A stretch of 64,000 nt of DNA from an uncultured Prevotellaceae bacterium (GTDB lineage: Bacteria; Bacteroidota; Bacteroidia; Bacteroidales; Bacteroidaceae): contig CACYKA010000022.1 in the NCBI GenBank assembly GCA_902774795.1, positions 1-64,000 of the forward strand, read 5' to 3'. Below the pieces are notes generated by a model. The model was not told the DNA's origin, made no database searches, and worked only from the letters and a program-made list of their open reading frames with translations. Shown piece by piece: positions 1 through 9,414 of the stretch; position 1 is the stretch's first letter, and each line of letters begins with the position of its first letter. The translations under genes were made by a program, and so were the position numbers.

Positions 1-1271
1 GTTGAGAAATAGCCACGATTGAAGGCACCCTCGAAGGTCAGGCCAAAGTCATCAGCCATACTATTCAGAGGATAACCCGGATGTTCTAATTGTCCGTCAG
101 CCTTATAAATATATACGTCAAGGCCTCCCATTCCCGGATGTCCGTCGGAGGAAAAATAGAAGTCACCGTTAGGACGGAACGTTGGGAACATCTCATTGCC
201 GGGCGTATTTATAGGTTCGCCAACATTCTCTACTCCCATTGCCCTGCCGCCCACAAGACGGGTACGCCATATATCCAGGCCTCCTACCCCACCCGGCATG
301 TCAGAAACGAAGTACAGCCACTCGCCGTCAGGAGATATGGCAGGATGCGCGAAAGCCGACAGAGTATCTCGTGTCAACTCAAAATCAGTTGGCTTTCCCC
401 ACGCAGCATCAGAACGGGTTGCAACAACAATCTTGGCATAGCGCGGTGCAGATTCCACGTAGGTACATTGTGTGAGGAACATCTGGCTGCCATCAGGAGA
501 AATGTAGCAGGCACCCTCATCGAATGCGCTGTTAAGGCCAGAAGCGACAGGCTCAGGCTTGCTCCATTTGCCCTTGTCATCTTTTTCCGAGAAGAAGATA
601 TCTGCAGCTTTCATGCCAGTAACACCGCTCAGTTCATCGCCCTCGGCATCGTTGCGTGTAGAAGTAAAAAACAGTTTATCATTATCCTCACCACCAAGGC
701 AGGGAGAATAGTCGTCACGGCGCGAATTAAAGAAATCCATGCGCTTTACTGAATATGCAGAGCCTTCCTGTTTCCATTCTGGAGCTTTCTGAGCAGAGAT
801 GATGCCATTATTTATGAGCACAGCACTCTGCTCTGCAGTCAAAGCATTTTTCTGGTCGTAGAAAGTAGAGGTATCGCAAGCAAGTGAGTCACGCAGCAAT
901 TCAAATTCGGCAAGGGCAGTTTTATACTCACCATTCTTCAGCAACGCCCTGGCATATGTCAGGCGGTCAGTAGCGGGAATGGTACCATAGCGTACGGCAT
1001 TACGATAGCCGCCCAGAGCCTTTGTCGTATTATTGATATGATTAAAACAGCGTGCCATCTTCAACGCCCTGACGCCACGCATCGGCTTATCCTTGGCAGG
1101 AGTCTTGGAATAAGCCCTGCGATAGTATTCACCTGCTGTGTAATACTCTCCCAAAGCAAGTGCCTTGTCACCCTTTCTCTCAATACTCGCAACATCGCAG
1201 GAGCCCACCAGCATTGCAAGCAGGAGGAGAGTGAAGAGTGAAGAGTGAAGAGTGAAGAATTTATTGCTCAT
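1..1271 (-). CDS. PorE-like lipoprotein with TPR and PD40 propeller (partial, C-terminus beyond left edge)
   Basis: Reading down from the ATG at 1271 gives an open frame to the window edge. Residues 1-25 form a lipoprotein signal ending LVGSC, so Cys25 is the likely lipidated residue. Residues of about 30-150 are TPR-like (ALGEYYTAGEYYRRAYSK). The rest is a PD40/WD40-like beta-propeller, with blades such as SPDGEWLYFVSD and GLDIW/GLDVY. This order matches PorE of the type IX secretion system, whose C-terminus is an OmpA-like peptidoglycan-binding domain; that part would lie left of the window. It follows tatD by 14 bp, and porQ, another T9SS gene, heads the same run. The signal peptide is partly encoded by GAAGAGT repeats. 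PorE assignment is inference; a generic OmpA/PD40 lipoprotein is the alternative. Confidence 0.75.
   Translation of the reverse strand, partial: MSNKFFTLHSSLFTLLLLAMLVGSCDVASIERKGDKALALGEYYTAGEYYRRAYSKTPAKDKPMRGVRALKMARCFNHINNTTKALGGYRNAVRYGTIPATDRLTYARALLKNGEYKTALAEFELLRDSLACDTSTFYDQKNALTAEQSAVLINNGIISAQKAPEWKQEGSAYSVKRMDFFNSRRDDYSPCLGGEDNDKLFFTSTRNDAEGDELSGVTGMKAADIFFSEKDDKGKWSKPEPVASGLNSAFDEGACYISPDGSQMFLTQCTYVESAPRYAKIVVATRSDAAWGKPTDFELTRDTLSAFAHPAISPDGEWLYFVSDMPGGVGGLDIWRTRLVGGRAMGVENVGEPINTPGNEMFPTFRPNGDFYFSSDGHPGMGGLDVYIYKADGQLEHPGYPLNSMADDFGLTFEGAFNRGYFS
1226..1260. repeat. Heptamer array, GAAGAGT family, inside a signal-peptide coding region
   Basis: Four head-to-tail copies of agagtga. 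Read on the minus strand they encode the repeating TLHSSLF segment of the PorE-like signal peptide. The same array occurs at 23861-23907, also in a signal peptide. Confidence 0.9.
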
Positions 1272-1285
1272 TGGGCTTATGGGGC

Positions 1286-2059
1286 CTATAGGTTAAACAA
1301 GTTTTTCGCATTTCGCGTCGTTGTCTCCGCGATATTGTCAGGAGAAGTGGAATACACATCTGCAAGAGTATTTATAATATAAGGAATGAATGACGATTCA
1401 TTACGTTTTCCGCGATGAGGCACAGGTGCCATATAGGGGGCGTCCGTCTCAAGGACGATACGCGACAGAGGCACAGCATTACGCAAGGTTTCGGGCAACT
1501 TGCTCTTCTTGAATGTGAGCACGCCTCCTATGCCCAGCATCCAGTTTTCGTATTCGAGATAGCGGCGCGCCTCCTGCTCATTCCCCGTAAAACAATGGAA
1601 CACTCCACGCAGTTTGGGATTGTCTGCATATTTCCTGAGAACTGCAAGCAATTCATTCTGTGCCGTGCGGCAGTGTACCATCAGCGGCAGGTTGTACTTT
1701 ATCGCCCACCGTACCTGTTTGTCAAAAGCCTCAATCTGTTCCTTCTCGAATTCCCTGCTCCAGTAGAAGTCCAGTCCCACCTCTCCTATCGCTATCCAAG
1801 GGGCATCCTGCATGTGGGTCTCCATTTCACGGAGAACGCTTTCCCAGTCTTCCTTTACATCCTCAGGGTGCAGTCCTATCATGGGATAACAGAAGCCAGA
1901 ATACTTTTCGCACAGTTCAGCAACGCTCTTTACTGAACTGAGATTTATGCCCGGAACAAAGAGTTTCTCAGCCCCTGCCTCTTTGGCACGTGCCACGACC
2001 AGGTCAAGGTCTTCAGTAAACTCCTCACCATCAAGGTGGATATGGGTATCTATGAACAT
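1286..2059 (-). CDS. tatD: TatD family metal-dependent hydrolase / DNase
   Basis: 257 aa, the normal TatD length. The metal-binding TIM-barrel signature is complete: DTHIHLD (His6, His8), GEVGLDF (Glu93), MVHC (His129), FHCFTG (His155) and ETDAPY near residue 205. Members act as 3'-5' exonucleases or deoxyribonucleases in the cytoplasm. It starts 4 bp after the polyprenyl synthase stop, so it is almost certainly cotranscribed with it and with porQ. No residue looks abnormal. Confidence 0.93.
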   Translation of the reverse strand: MFIDTHIHLDGEEFTEDLDLVVARAKEAGAEKLFVPGINLSSVKSVAELCEKYSGFCYPMIGLHPEDVKEDWESVLREMETHMQDAPWIAIGEVGLDFYWSREFEKEQIEAFDKQVRWAIKYNLPLMVHCRTAQNELLAVLRKYADNPKLRGVFHCFTGNEQEARRYLEYENWMLGIGGVLTFKKSKLPETLRNAVPLSRIVLETDAPYMAPVPHRGKRNESSFIPYIINTLADVYSTSPDNIAETTTRNAKNLFNL

Positions 2060-2063
2060 CAGA

Positions 2064-2987
2064 TTACTTTTGGCGTTTCATCATTTCCGAAGCATACTTT
2101 CTAAGAGCCGTCTTGCGCTCCTCCGGCACATTCAAGCTATTGAGGGCTTCAAGCGCCTTGGAATAGTATTCTTCTATCTTGGCCTGAGCCATCTTGTCGA
2201 TACCAAGAGTATTATAAATGCCAGTGACGGCGGCGATCTTTTCTTCCGGCGAAGCATAGTCGGCATACAGCCAGGCGTGATTGTCAGACAGGCGCATGGC
2301 ATTGATGAGCATATATGTCTTCTTGTTACAAAGAATGTCACCACCTATCTTCTTACCAAACTTCTCAGGGTCACCATATACATCCAGATAATCGTCCTGC
2401 AGTTGGAACGCCAGTCCCAGCGACACACCGAAATCATACAACCTATCAACATCCTCTTGTGGAGCACCTGCCATCAATGCGCCAATCTTCAAGGCACATG
2501 CAAGGAGGACGCTGGTCTTCAGGCGTATCATCTCAATATATTCTGCCTCTGTGACATCATCACGCTTCTCAAAATCCACGTCAAACTGCTGACCATGGTT
2601 TATCTCTATCATGGTGTCGATAAACGTTCTTGCCACCTCTGGGCGTGTACCCATCCACTTCACCGCCAGGCACAGCATATTATCGCCTGAAAGAATGGCA
2701 GTATTCACGTCCCACTTCTTATGAACTGTAGGTCTGCCACGCCTCATGTCGGCATTGTCCATTACATCATCATGAAGGAGTGTGAAATTATGATACATCT
2801 CAAGGGCTACAGCCTGCTGCAGGACATCCTCACCATTTTCCTTCCACAGTTCGTAAGCCAGCATCATCAGCACAGGACGCAAACGCTTACCACCCACTGA
2901 GAGGGCATATCTTATGGGAGCATAAAGCCCGTCGGGTTCGATATTGAGGGGCAGGTTGTCAATATAATTGTTAATCTTTTCTACCAT
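2064..2987 (-). CDS. Polyprenyl diphosphate synthase (trans-isoprenyl type)
   Basis: 307 aa. It makes prenyl diphosphates by head-to-tail addition of isopentenyl diphosphate. GGKRLRP is near residue 33, the first aspartate-rich motif is DDVMD at 73-77, and the second is DDYLD at 198-202. The first motif is DDxxD, without the two-residue insertion of classical bacterial farnesyl synthases. Phe68 lies five residues before it, so the chain length (C15, C20 or longer) cannot be decided by eye. The ATG overlaps the porQ stop by one base (TGATG), implying translational coupling. Confidence 0.93.
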   Translation of the reverse strand: MVEKINNYIDNLPLNIEPDGLYAPIRYALSVGGKRLRPVLMMLAYELWKENGEDVLQQAVALEMYHNFTLLHDDVMDNADMRRGRPTVHKKWDVNTAILSGDNMLCLAVKWMGTRPEVARTFIDTMIEINHGQQFDVDFEKRDDVTEAEYIEMIRLKTSVLLACALKIGALMAGAPQEDVDRLYDFGVSLGLAFQLQDDYLDVYGDPEKFGKKIGGDILCNKKTYMLINAMRLSDNHAWLYADYASPEEKIAAVTGIYNTLGIDKMAQAKIEEYYSKALEALNSLNVPEERKTALRKYASEMMKRQK

Positions 2988-3949
2988 CAGAAATTAAATG
3001 CGAGGTTAAACATTAGACTAGATGAATTAACATGATATTTTCCGTAAGAGAAATTCAGTTTGAAACGGTCGAGCATCAGACCTGCTCCGAAGTTCCATCC
3101 TGCACCGTGTGAACTTTCGCTATTGGAGTTAAGGTCTGTAGTCTTCATTGTATAGGCCCGACGAGCATTATATCCCGCAGCAATATAGAACTGGGGAATC
3201 AGTCTCAGATCAACACCTATGCATGCATGTCTCAGGAAAGCGTAATCCCAATGATTAAGGTCACAGAAGGTCAACGAGACACGCACGGGAGAATTCTTTA
3301 TATGGTATGAACCGCCTAAGAGTATTTCGAAAGGGAGCGACTCGAAATCTTCATTATATGCCGACAACTGGCCGCCAAGATTCTTCATCGCGAACGAAAC
3401 AGACAAGTCAAGATTCGGGTCATAGTAGTTGAGACCAAGGTCTATGGCTGCAGCCGTTGACTTATAATACCCCATCTTAGAATATATGAACTTTGCGCCT
3501 ACACCACCCGCAAGACGTTTCGTAAGAGTATATGCAAGAATACCTTCAAACGTAATGTCCGACGGATTGAACGTGCCCATCTCCTGGTCATATTCGTTGT
3601 ATTCCTTCAGCTTACCATAATTGAGATAGTGGATAGTACCTCCTACCGTTGCCTTGTCGTTTATTACGTGAGTATAACCCGCAGTGTACATGCCTACTCC
3701 AGACATATAATTCATATATCCGAGTGTAACAGTACGGGACGACACACTGGTCAGAAGGGCGGGATTAGACAATGCCAATGTAGCATCGTCCTCAATGATT
3801 GATATATTGTCTCCACCTAATGCCGCCGCATGAGAACTTTCCGGCAAACGCAGGAAGTTATATACCGTCTGCGACTCCTGAGCCAAAGCAGAACTCACTA
3901 GGCCCATAGAGAGGAGAATAAAAAGTATGGTTGATTTATGATGTATCAT
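2987..3949 (-). CDS. porQ: Type IX secretion system protein PorQ
   Basis: 320 aa with a signal peptide ending ALAQ. The mature protein begins with the PorQ-typical stretch YNFLRLPESSHAAALGG and DDATLALSNPALL, followed by alternating beta-strands ending in an aromatic residue (FNLAFNF), as in an outer-membrane barrel. PorQ works with PorU and PorZ at the cell surface in T9SS attachment. It heads a tight run with polyprenyl synthase, tatD and the PorE-like gene. A TATTTTTG promoter box and a triplicated 14-bp motif lie upstream (3999-4066). Confidence 0.88.
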   Translation of the reverse strand: MIHHKSTILFILLSMGLVSSALAQESQTVYNFLRLPESSHAAALGGDNISIIEDDATLALSNPALLTSVSSRTVTLGYMNYMSGVGMYTAGYTHVINDKATVGGTIHYLNYGKLKEYNEYDQEMGTFNPSDITFEGILAYTLTKRLAGGVGAKFIYSKMGYYKSTAAAIDLGLNYYDPNLDLSVSFAMKNLGGQLSAYNEDFESLPFEILLGGSYHIKNSPVRVSLTFCDLNHWDYAFLRHACIGVDLRLIPQFYIAAGYNARRAYTMKTTDLNSNSESSHGAGWNFGAGLMLDRFKLNFSYGKYHVNSSSLMFNLAFNF

Positions 3950-3998
3950 CTCTGATTTATAAAACGTTTTGCCCCCGGTTTTTATTGCGCGTATAGGT

Positions 3999-4006
3999 CA
4001 AAAATA
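3999..4006 (-). promoter_or_regulatory. Candidate -7 box (TATTTTTG) for porQ
   Basis: Minus-strand TATTTTTG fits the Bacteroidetes TAnnTTTG -7 element. It would give a leader of roughly 40 nt to the porQ ATG. No clean TTTG -33 element is seen; that position falls inside the 23-bp repeats. Confidence 0.5.
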
Positions 4007-4066
4007 AGAAAGTATACTAAGTATAGTAAAGAAAGTATACTAAGTTAGGGTAAGAAAGTATACTAA
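4007..4066. repeat. Three copies of AGAAAGTATACTAA at an exact 23-bp period
   Basis: Identical 14-mers start at 4007, 4030 and 4053, each containing the palindrome AGTATACT. The two 9-bp spacers are gtatagtaa and gttagggta. The block abuts the porQ -7 box and lies downstream of tonB. Placement and spacing suggest an operator bound cooperatively; no binding protein is recognisable. Confidence 0.85.
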
Positions 4067-4094
4067 CTATTCTGCCCCTGTTTTTAGAAGTTTT

Positions 4095-4787
4095 TTATAT
4101 CTCGAAAACTATCGGTATTGAAATCATCGTACGGCACGGTTTGCCGTTTTCTATGCCAGGCTTCCATTTAGGCATCATGTGGGCCACACGCAAGGCCTCA
4201 TCATTGAGAAGTTTGTGGGGGCCTTTGATAAGTTTTATGTCTGACACAGAGCCGTCTGCATTGACAATAAAGCTTATCATCACCTTGCCTTCTATCTTGT
4301 GCCTCAGCGCGACATCCGGATACTTCAGGTTTGCTGTAAGCCACTTCATGAATTCCACCATACCGCCAGGATACTCCGGTAACTGCTCGACAATCCTCAG
4401 CGTCTCGGCATCCTCATTCATATTTATCGGAGCCTCATGTTCCTGCTCTTCTTCCTTAGCATTCTCCTCTTCTTGCTTTTCCGCTTCCGGTTCGATATTC
4501 TCTGGAGCCAGTTCCTGTGTCTCGTCAACAAGATTCAGCTGATTCGACTCCGTTACAACCTTGTTTTCTTCTGGCAGCGCAGCGGAAATCATATCCTCCT
4601 GGCTGTTAGCCTTGAGTTCAAGGTCCATGGAATAGTCATCGAACGACTCTTCTATCATGTTGCCTATGCTCCTGTATGGGAAAAAGAGAATTAAGGCAAA
4701 GAGAGCCACTACGATAGTGAGTGCTATCGCAAAAAACATCGGACGACGATGTTCAAGATCTGCTTTATGGCTCTTCTTTATCTCCAA
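4095..4787 (-). CDS. tonB: Energy transducer TonB family protein
   Basis: 230 aa. One N-terminal transmembrane helix (about residues 18-37) is followed by an acidic Glu-rich linker (about 80-125), in place of the Pro-rich linker of enteric TonB. A C-terminal TonB domain (about 138-230) follows, with YPGG, KYPD, GKVMISFIVNADGS and the end VFEI. It would carry proton-motive energy from an ExbBD complex to outer-membrane receptors. No exbB or exbD is nearby. A 41-bp gap holding a TTACATC heptamer array separates it from trmB. Confidence 0.9.
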   Translation of the reverse strand: MEIKKSHKADLEHRRPMFFAIALTIVVALFALILFFPYRSIGNMIEESFDDYSMDLELKANSQEDMISAALPEENKVVTESNQLNLVDETQELAPENIEPEAEKQEEENAKEEEQEHEAPINMNEDAETLRIVEQLPEYPGGMVEFMKWLTANLKYPDVALRHKIEGKVMISFIVNADGSVSDIKLIKGPHKLLNDEALRVAHMMPKWKPGIENGKPCRTMISIPIVFEI

Positions 4788-4799
4788 AAGAAAATAACT

Positions 4800-4834
4800 T
4801 CTTACATCTTACATCCTACATCATACATCATACA
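4800..4834. repeat. Heptamer array, TTACATC family
   Basis: Head-to-tail ttacatc, ttacatc, ctacatc, atacatc, atacag between tonB and trmB. The trmB stop codon (tca at 4828-4830) lies inside it. Confidence 0.85.
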
Positions 4835-5595
4835 GCAGTCTGCTTGCTGGAACGCTTGTCTCTGTGGTATGAACGGTACTCGTCAAGCTCAATTTCTATT
4901 TCCGGTTCGGTAAGAACGCCCTCATGAGGCAGTCGGAAGCGCTGGTATTTTATAGAGATACCACGCGACATCCACATCGCTTCATAATATGTCTGGATTG
5001 CCCTTGGCAGTGCCAGTACATCATTCTCCTTCTCCCCATACAGGTCTGTTGTCCTAACTATCAGCGGCAGTTTGTTTCCGTCCACCATGTATGAAGTATA
5101 AGTAAACAGGAAATTAGAATCCGTCTTCAGGTGAATGATTCCGTTGTCTGTCAGGAAGCGCCTGTATCGCTCCATAAAGAAAGTGCTGGTCAGACGTTTG
5201 TGCGGATTCTTCATCTGTGGGTCAGAGAATGTAAGCCATATCTCCTGCACTTCATTTGGACCGAAGAAGCGGTCGATTATCTCAATATTAGTGCGCAGAA
5301 AGGCTACATTCTTCAGCCCTTTCTCCAAGGCTTCAGTAGCACCCGTCCACATACGCGCTCCCTTGATATCGACACCAATGAAATTGATGTCAGGGAAACG
5401 CTCCGCCAAACCTACGGTATATTCACCTTTTCCGCATCCCAGCTCAAGGATTATAGGATTGTCGTTATGAAAATATTGTTGTCTCCAACAGCCTTTCATT
5501 TCGAAAGCAATGTCGGAGACAACAGAATACGGATACTGGAACACATTCTCATAGCGTTCCATATCTGCAAATTTAGCTAACTTTCCTCTTCCCAC
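4828..5595 (-). CDS. trmB: tRNA (guanine-N7)-methyltransferase
   Basis: 255 aa. It methylates G46 of the tRNA variable loop using S-adenosylmethionine. [11 protein letters not shown] (about 49-59) is the SAM-binding loop, FIGVDIKG follows, and [13 protein letters not shown] (about 122-134) corresponds to the family's DPWPKxRH substrate motif. The start is GTG, overlapping the ilvE stop by one base (TAGTG). I prefer it to the internal ATG at 5562 because [12 protein letters not shown] is the usual family N-terminus. It belongs to the ilvE-trmB run. Confidence 0.93.
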   Translation of the reverse strand: MGRGKLAKFADMERYENVFQYPYSVVSDIAFEMKGCWRQQYFHNDNPIILELGCGKGEYTVGLAERFPDINFIGVDIKGARMWTGATEALEKGLKNVAFLRTNIEIIDRFFGPNEVQEIWLTFSDPQMKNPHKRLTSTFFMERYRRFLTDNGIIHLKTDSNFLFTYTSYMVDGNKLPLIVRTTDLYGEKENDVLALPRAIQTYYEAMWMSRGISIKYQRFRLPHEGVLTEPEIEIELDEYRSYHRDKRSSKQTAV

Positions 5596-6611
5596 TATTC
5601 AATTACTACTCTCGTCCAGTTATGAACGTCTGGTTCTATGCCATACTGGATATTGCGAAGTTTGTTAAACAGTTTCTCAGAAATTGGACCCGGCTTGTCA
5701 CCGAATACATAGCTCTTGCCTGTCTCAAGGTCGTCAATCTTTGAAATTGGAGATATTACGGCAGCTGTACCGCAAGCACCTGCCTCCTCAAAGGTCTCCA
5801 GTTCCTCTTCAGGAATCTGACGACGCTCTACCTTCAAGCCCAGATCCTCTGCCAGCTGCATGAGTGACTTGTTTGTAATAGAAGGCAGTATAGATGTTGA
5901 CTTAGGAGTAATGTATGTATTGTTCTTTATACCGAAGAAATTAGCAGCACCACATTCGTCAATGTACTTCTTTTCCCTTGCATCAAGGTAGAATTCACAT
6001 GCATATCCCAAGTCGTGTGCCTTCTTGTTAGCCTGCATTGATGCTGCATAGTTACCGCCAACCTTGTATATACCTGTTCCAAGAGGAGCAGAACGGTCAT
6101 GCTCACGGATTATTACATATGGATTTGTAGAGAAACCGCCTTTGAAATATGGTCCAACCGGAGTAACGAAGATAAGGAACAGATATTCTGTAGCAGGATG
6201 TACGCCAACCTGTGCAGACATTCCGATGAACAACGGACGGATGTAAAGGGTCGCACCGCTTTCGTATGGTGGAATGAATTCCTCATTAAGCCTTACAACC
6301 TTCTCTACCATCTCTATGAACTTCTCTGTAGGCAGTTCAGGCATCAAGATGCCTCTGCATGTTGACTGCAGACGGGCAGCGTTCTCGTCAGGACGGAATA
6401 TGCGCACCTTGCCATCTGGGCAGCGATATGCCTTCAAACCCTCGAATGCCTCCTGTCCATAGTGCAGACATGTTGCAGCCATGTGCATAGGAATTGTTTC
6501 CTCTGAACATGTTTCAATCTCTCCCCACTTGCCGTCGCGATAATAGCAACGAACGTTGTAGTTTGTCTTACGGTAACCAAAACCAAGGTTACCCCAATCT
6601 AAATTTGCCAT
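5595..6611 (-). CDS. ilvE: Branched-chain amino acid aminotransferase
   Basis: 338 aa, PLP fold-type IV. It interconverts Leu, Ile and Val with their keto acids using glutamate. [14 protein letters not shown] (about 50-63), [12 protein letters not shown] with the PLP lysine (about residue 195) and [14 protein letters not shown] are visible. The ATG at 6611 (MANLDWG) is chosen; an upstream in-frame TTG at 6617 is unlikely. A well-formed TTTG-N20-TACCTTTG promoter precedes it at 6646-6676. Confidence 0.95.
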   Translation of the reverse strand: MANLDWGNLGFGYRKTNYNVRCYYRDGKWGEIETCSEETIPMHMAATCLHYGQEAFEGLKAYRCPDGKVRIFRPDENAARLQSTCRGILMPELPTEKFIEMVEKVVRLNEEFIPPYESGATLYIRPLFIGMSAQVGVHPATEYLFLIFVTPVGPYFKGGFSTNPYVIIREHDRSAPLGTGIYKVGGNYAASMQANKKAHDLGYACEFYLDAREKKYIDECGAANFFGIKNNTYITPKSTSILPSITNKSLMQLAEDLGLKVERRQIPEEELETFEEAGACGTAAVISPISKIDDLETGKSYVFGDKPGPISEKLFNKLRNIQYGIEPDVHNWTRVVIE

Positions 6612-6645
6612 AGTCAATATATTTTTTAAGTATCAGTTTTGCGCA

Positions 6646-6676
6646 CAAAGGTACTAAAAAAATTATTAAACCCAAA
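6646..6676 (-). promoter_or_regulatory. Promoter for ilvE (TTTG ... TACCTTTG)
   Basis: Minus-strand TACCTTTG (6646-6653) with TTTG (6673-6676) about 19 bp upstream matches the Bacteroidetes primary sigma consensus. It gives a leader of roughly 30 nt. Confidence 0.75.
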
Positions 6677-6715
6677 TGTTTCTGCCTTAATTTAGGACTT
6701 TTTTATATTTGGACA

Positions 6716-6750
6716 CAAAAAAAAGACCCACAGGCTATGCCTGCAGGTCT
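6716..6750 (-). terminator. Rho-independent terminator of the outer-membrane barrel gene
   Basis: Minus-strand hairpin AGACCTGCAGGC / GCCTGTGGGTCT (6724-6750) with a 3-nt loop, followed by eight T residues (minus sense). It lies 26 bp after the barrel gene. Confidence 0.85.
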
Positions 6751-6775
6751 CTATTTGTTCTAAAATAAATACTTT

Positions 6776-7333
6776 TTAGAGGTTTACGTATGCACCGAAA
6801 GTGATACCGTTGAAGAGACGGAAACCTACGTTGTTCTCATGATAAGCTTCCTTCATCCAAGCGTGGTTGTAGTACAGACCCTCACCCAGGTGAGAAACAA
6901 GAGTAACCTTGTTGCTTACAGAATAAGCGATTCCAGGAACTACATAAACACCAAACTTGTTCTCATTGTTTGAAACGCCCTGATAGTGAGTAGTAGCGTA
7001 TCCGAGACCACCATCAACGAAAGCGAAGAAGTTACCAGCCTTCACGAACTTGTAACGAACGTATGGGCTAATCTCAAAGCTGTTAGTGCTGTACTTAGAA
7101 CCACCAAGGTTCTTATTCAGCTTGTCGCTTGAATAATCATAACCAAGAGCGATAGCAACATCGAACTTCTCGCTGAGAGAATAACCAACTTCTGGCTTAA
7201 TAGTGAATTCCTTTGATGTGCCAAGACCATTAACGTGAGATGATGTGAAACCAACTTCACCACCTACCCAAACTTGTGCGTTTGCAGAAAGAGCTGCTAC
7301 AGCCATAACTGCCATCATTACAATCTTTTTCAT
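6776..7333 (-). CDS. Small outer-membrane beta-barrel protein
   Basis: 185 aa with a clear signal peptide (MKKIVMMAVMAVAALSANAQ). About eight amphipathic strands follow, with turns rich in Asn, Gly and Lys, ending AYVNL with a hydrophobic C-terminal residue. This matches the OMP_b-brl/OmpX-like porin family common in Bacteroidales; the ligand is unknown. It is monocistronic, with its own promoter (7426-7457) and terminator. The start is the ATG at 7333, preceded by the A-rich leader usual in this phylum. Confidence 0.82.
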   Translation of the reverse strand: MKKIVMMAVMAVAALSANAQVWVGGEVGFTSSHVNGLGTSKEFTIKPEVGYSLSEKFDVAIALGYDYSSDKLNKNLGGSKYSTNSFEISPYVRYKFVKAGNFFAFVDGGLGYATTHYQGVSNNENKFGVYVVPGIAYSVSNKVTLVSHLGEGLYYNHAWMKEAYHENNVGFRLFNGITFGAYVNL

Positions 7334-7368
7334 AATAATCTTCTTTTAAATAATAATCTTCTTTAATT
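7330..7368 (-). repeat. Duplicated translation-start leader (AAGAAGATTATTATx twice)
   Basis: The leader reads AAGAAGATTATTATT then, about 18 nt later, AAGAAGATTATTATG, where the final ATG is the barrel start codon. The upstream copy has ATT in place of ATG. This looks like a tandem duplication of the initiation region. Confidence 0.7.
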
Positions 7369-7425
7369 AGTAATTTGTTTAAAACATTACTACTGTCATT
7401 AAAACAGTTTTTATGATTTCGACTG

Positions 7426-7457
7426 CAAAATTATGGCTTTTTCACATTCTCACCAAG
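7426..7457 (-). promoter_or_regulatory. Promoter for the outer-membrane barrel gene
   Basis: Minus-strand TAATTTTG (7426-7433), with CTTGG (7453-7457) about 19 bp upstream as an imperfect -33 element. It predicts a leader of about 85 nt containing the duplicated start region. The rest of 7334-7563 shows nothing else I can name. Confidence 0.6.
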
Positions 7458-7563
7458 AGATTTTTCCGCTGTGTGCGCACACAGTACGATTTTCTTGATT
7501 ATAGTCAAACAATAAATGTTAAAATATGCACACTTCAAAGAAAAGTGTGCATATCCGTGTTAT

Positions 7564-9414
7564 TTATTCTGTCAAAGACAACTTCCTGCTGGAGTTATCA
7601 GCCAAAACCTGGTTGACAATTTGGGTTATTTGGTCCTTCAATTCCTGAATAAAAACACCTGCATCATATTTTCTGGCCTCAATATCACGCAGTTTCTTTT
7701 CCCATATTCCAGTCAGTTCAGGTGACTTAAGCAATTCTTCATGTATTATGTCAACAAGCGCTATTCCAGTCGGTGTTGCCACAATACGCTTTTTCTGACG
7801 CTTAATATAATGTCGCTTGAATAAGGTTTCTATAATATTGGCACGTGATGAAGGGCGTCCGATGCCATTTTCCTTCATGGCAGCACGCAATTCTTCGTTA
7901 TCAACAAACTTACCTGCCGTTTCCATAGCACGAAGCAGCGTGGCCTCAGTATAATATGGCGGAGGAGTAGTTTCCTTCTCTGTAAATGTGGGTTCATGAG
8001 GTCCAGATTCCCCCTTTACGAATGTCGGAAGAGTTTTCTCTTCGTCCTTGTCTTTTGTTTCCTCTGAATCTTCTTCTGTTTTTTTCTCCTTTACAAAGCA
8101 CACTCTATATCCAGGTTCAAGGATTTCCTTTCCCGTAACCTTGAAGTCCACTTCTCCAACCTTTCCTTCTACGGTTGTAGTAGAGAACTTACAGTCAGGA
8201 TAGAACACCGCAATAAAACGCCTGCAAATAAGGTCATATACCTTTTGCTCCATATCTGTAAGTCCTACTGGCGTGACACCTGTTGGAATGATAGCATGAT
8301 GGTCAGTCACCTTGCTGTTGTCAAATACCTTTTTATCTTTCCTGAGTGGCTTTCCCCCAATGGTTCGTATCAGTTCTGCATAAGGAGCAACGCCTCCCAC
8401 CTTATATTTATATACGCCGTTAAGAGTTTGAGGACATTTACTATATATATCATCCGTAAGATACTGTGTATCTACTCTAGGATATGTCGTAATTTTCTTT
8501 TCATACAAATCCTGAATAATATTCAGTGTCTGTTCGGCAGAAAAACCGAATTTCTTATTACATTCCACTTGCAGCGTTGTAAGGTCAAACAACTGTGGTG
8601 GCCTCTCTGTGCCGTTTTTCTTCGTAACACCAGTAACTTCAAATGGTTTATCCTTTATCTCTTCAAATGCTTTCTCACCTTCCTCCTTTGAATTATATCT
8701 TCCTTTCGTTGCCGTAAAGAGAGTATCGCGGTATTGTGTTGAAAGCACCCAATATGGAGTGGGCGTAAAATTTTCTATTTCTTTCTGTCTGTTTACTATA
8801 ATGGCAAGAGTTGGTGTCTGCACTCTTCCTATGGAAAGCGGCTGTCTGTCTTTTGCACTTCTTTCCTTATATTTAATAGTATATAGGCGTGTAGCATTCA
8901 TGCCAAGCAGCCAATCACCAATAGCACGCGAGAGACCAGCCATATAAAGTGGTTCATAATCTTTTTGGTCTTTCAAATTGCTGAATCCTTCCTTTATTGC
9001 TTCTTCTGTGAGTGAAGAAATCCACAGTCGCTTTACCGGGCACTTGACTCCAGCCTTCTGCATCACCCATCTCTGTATCAATTCGCCTTCCTGGCCGGCA
9101 TCACCACAATTTATTATCTCCTCAGCCTCAGCATAAAGTTTTTCTATGACAGCAAACTGTTTTTTTACGTGTTCGCTGTCAATAAGTTTTATGCCGAAAC
9201 GCTGTGGTATCATGGGCAGCGCGCCCAAATTCCAGTGTTGCCACATTTCATTATAGTCATTTGGTTCCTTTAAGGTACACAAGTGTCCATACGTCCAGGT
9301 CACCTGATACCCGTTTCCTTCCAAATAACCCTCATGTGATTTGTTGGCACCCAAGACCTTTGCAATATCCCTGGCTACACTGGGTTTCTCTGCTATACAA
9401 ACCTTGAATCTCAT
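7564..9414 (-). CDS. topB: DNA topoisomerase III
   Basis: 616 aa, type IA topoisomerase that relaxes and decatenates DNA through a 5'-phosphotyrosine. The Toprim start ([14 protein letters not shown]) is followed by the acidic motif as CGDAGQEGE (about 103-111). The catalytic tyrosine lies in [11 protein letters not shown] (about 307-317), and [13 protein letters not shown] and [10 protein letters not shown] follow. There is no C-terminal zinc finger, as is usual for Bacteroidetes TopB. The start ATG overlaps the cmk stop by 4 bp (ATGA). Neighbours are housekeeping genes, so this is the chromosomal copy, not one carried by a conjugative element. Confidence 0.93.
   Translation of the reverse strand: MRFKVCIAEKPSVARDIAKVLGANKSHEGYLEGNGYQVTWTYGHLCTLKEPNDYNEMWQHWNLGALPMIPQRFGIKLIDSEHVKKQFAVIEKLYAEAEEIINCGDAGQEGELIQRWVMQKAGVKCPVKRLWISSLTEEAIKEGFSNLKDQKDYEPLYMAGLSRAIGDWLLGMNATRLYTIKYKERSAKDRQPLSIGRVQTPTLAIIVNRQKEIENFTPTPYWVLSTQYRDTLFTATKGRYNSKEEGEKAFEEIKDKPFEVTGVTKKNGTERPPQLFDLTTLQVECNKKFGFSAEQTLNIIQDLYEKKITTYPRVDTQYLTDDIYSKCPQTLNGVYKYKVGGVAPYAELIRTIGGKPLRKDKKVFDNSKVTDHHAIIPTGVTPVGLTDMEQKVYDLICRRFIAVFYPDCKFSTTTVEGKVGEVDFKVTGKEILEPGYRVCFVKEKKTEEDSEETKDKDEEKTLPTFVKGESGPHEPTFTEKETTPPPYYTEATLLRAMETAGKFVDNEELRAAMKENGIGRPSSRANIIETLFKRHYIKRQKKRIVATPTGIALVDIIHEELLKSPELTGIWEKKLRDIEARKYDAGVFIQELKDQITQIVNQVLADNSSRKLSLTE

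Noticed and set aside
4007..4066. Possible mini CRISPR array
   Set aside because: Spacers are only 9 bp, similar to each other, and there are no cas genes; operator-like geometry fits better.
7564..9414. topB as a sign of a conjugative transposon
   Set aside because: It overlaps cmk and lies in a housekeeping run; no integrase, mobilisation or transfer genes are near.
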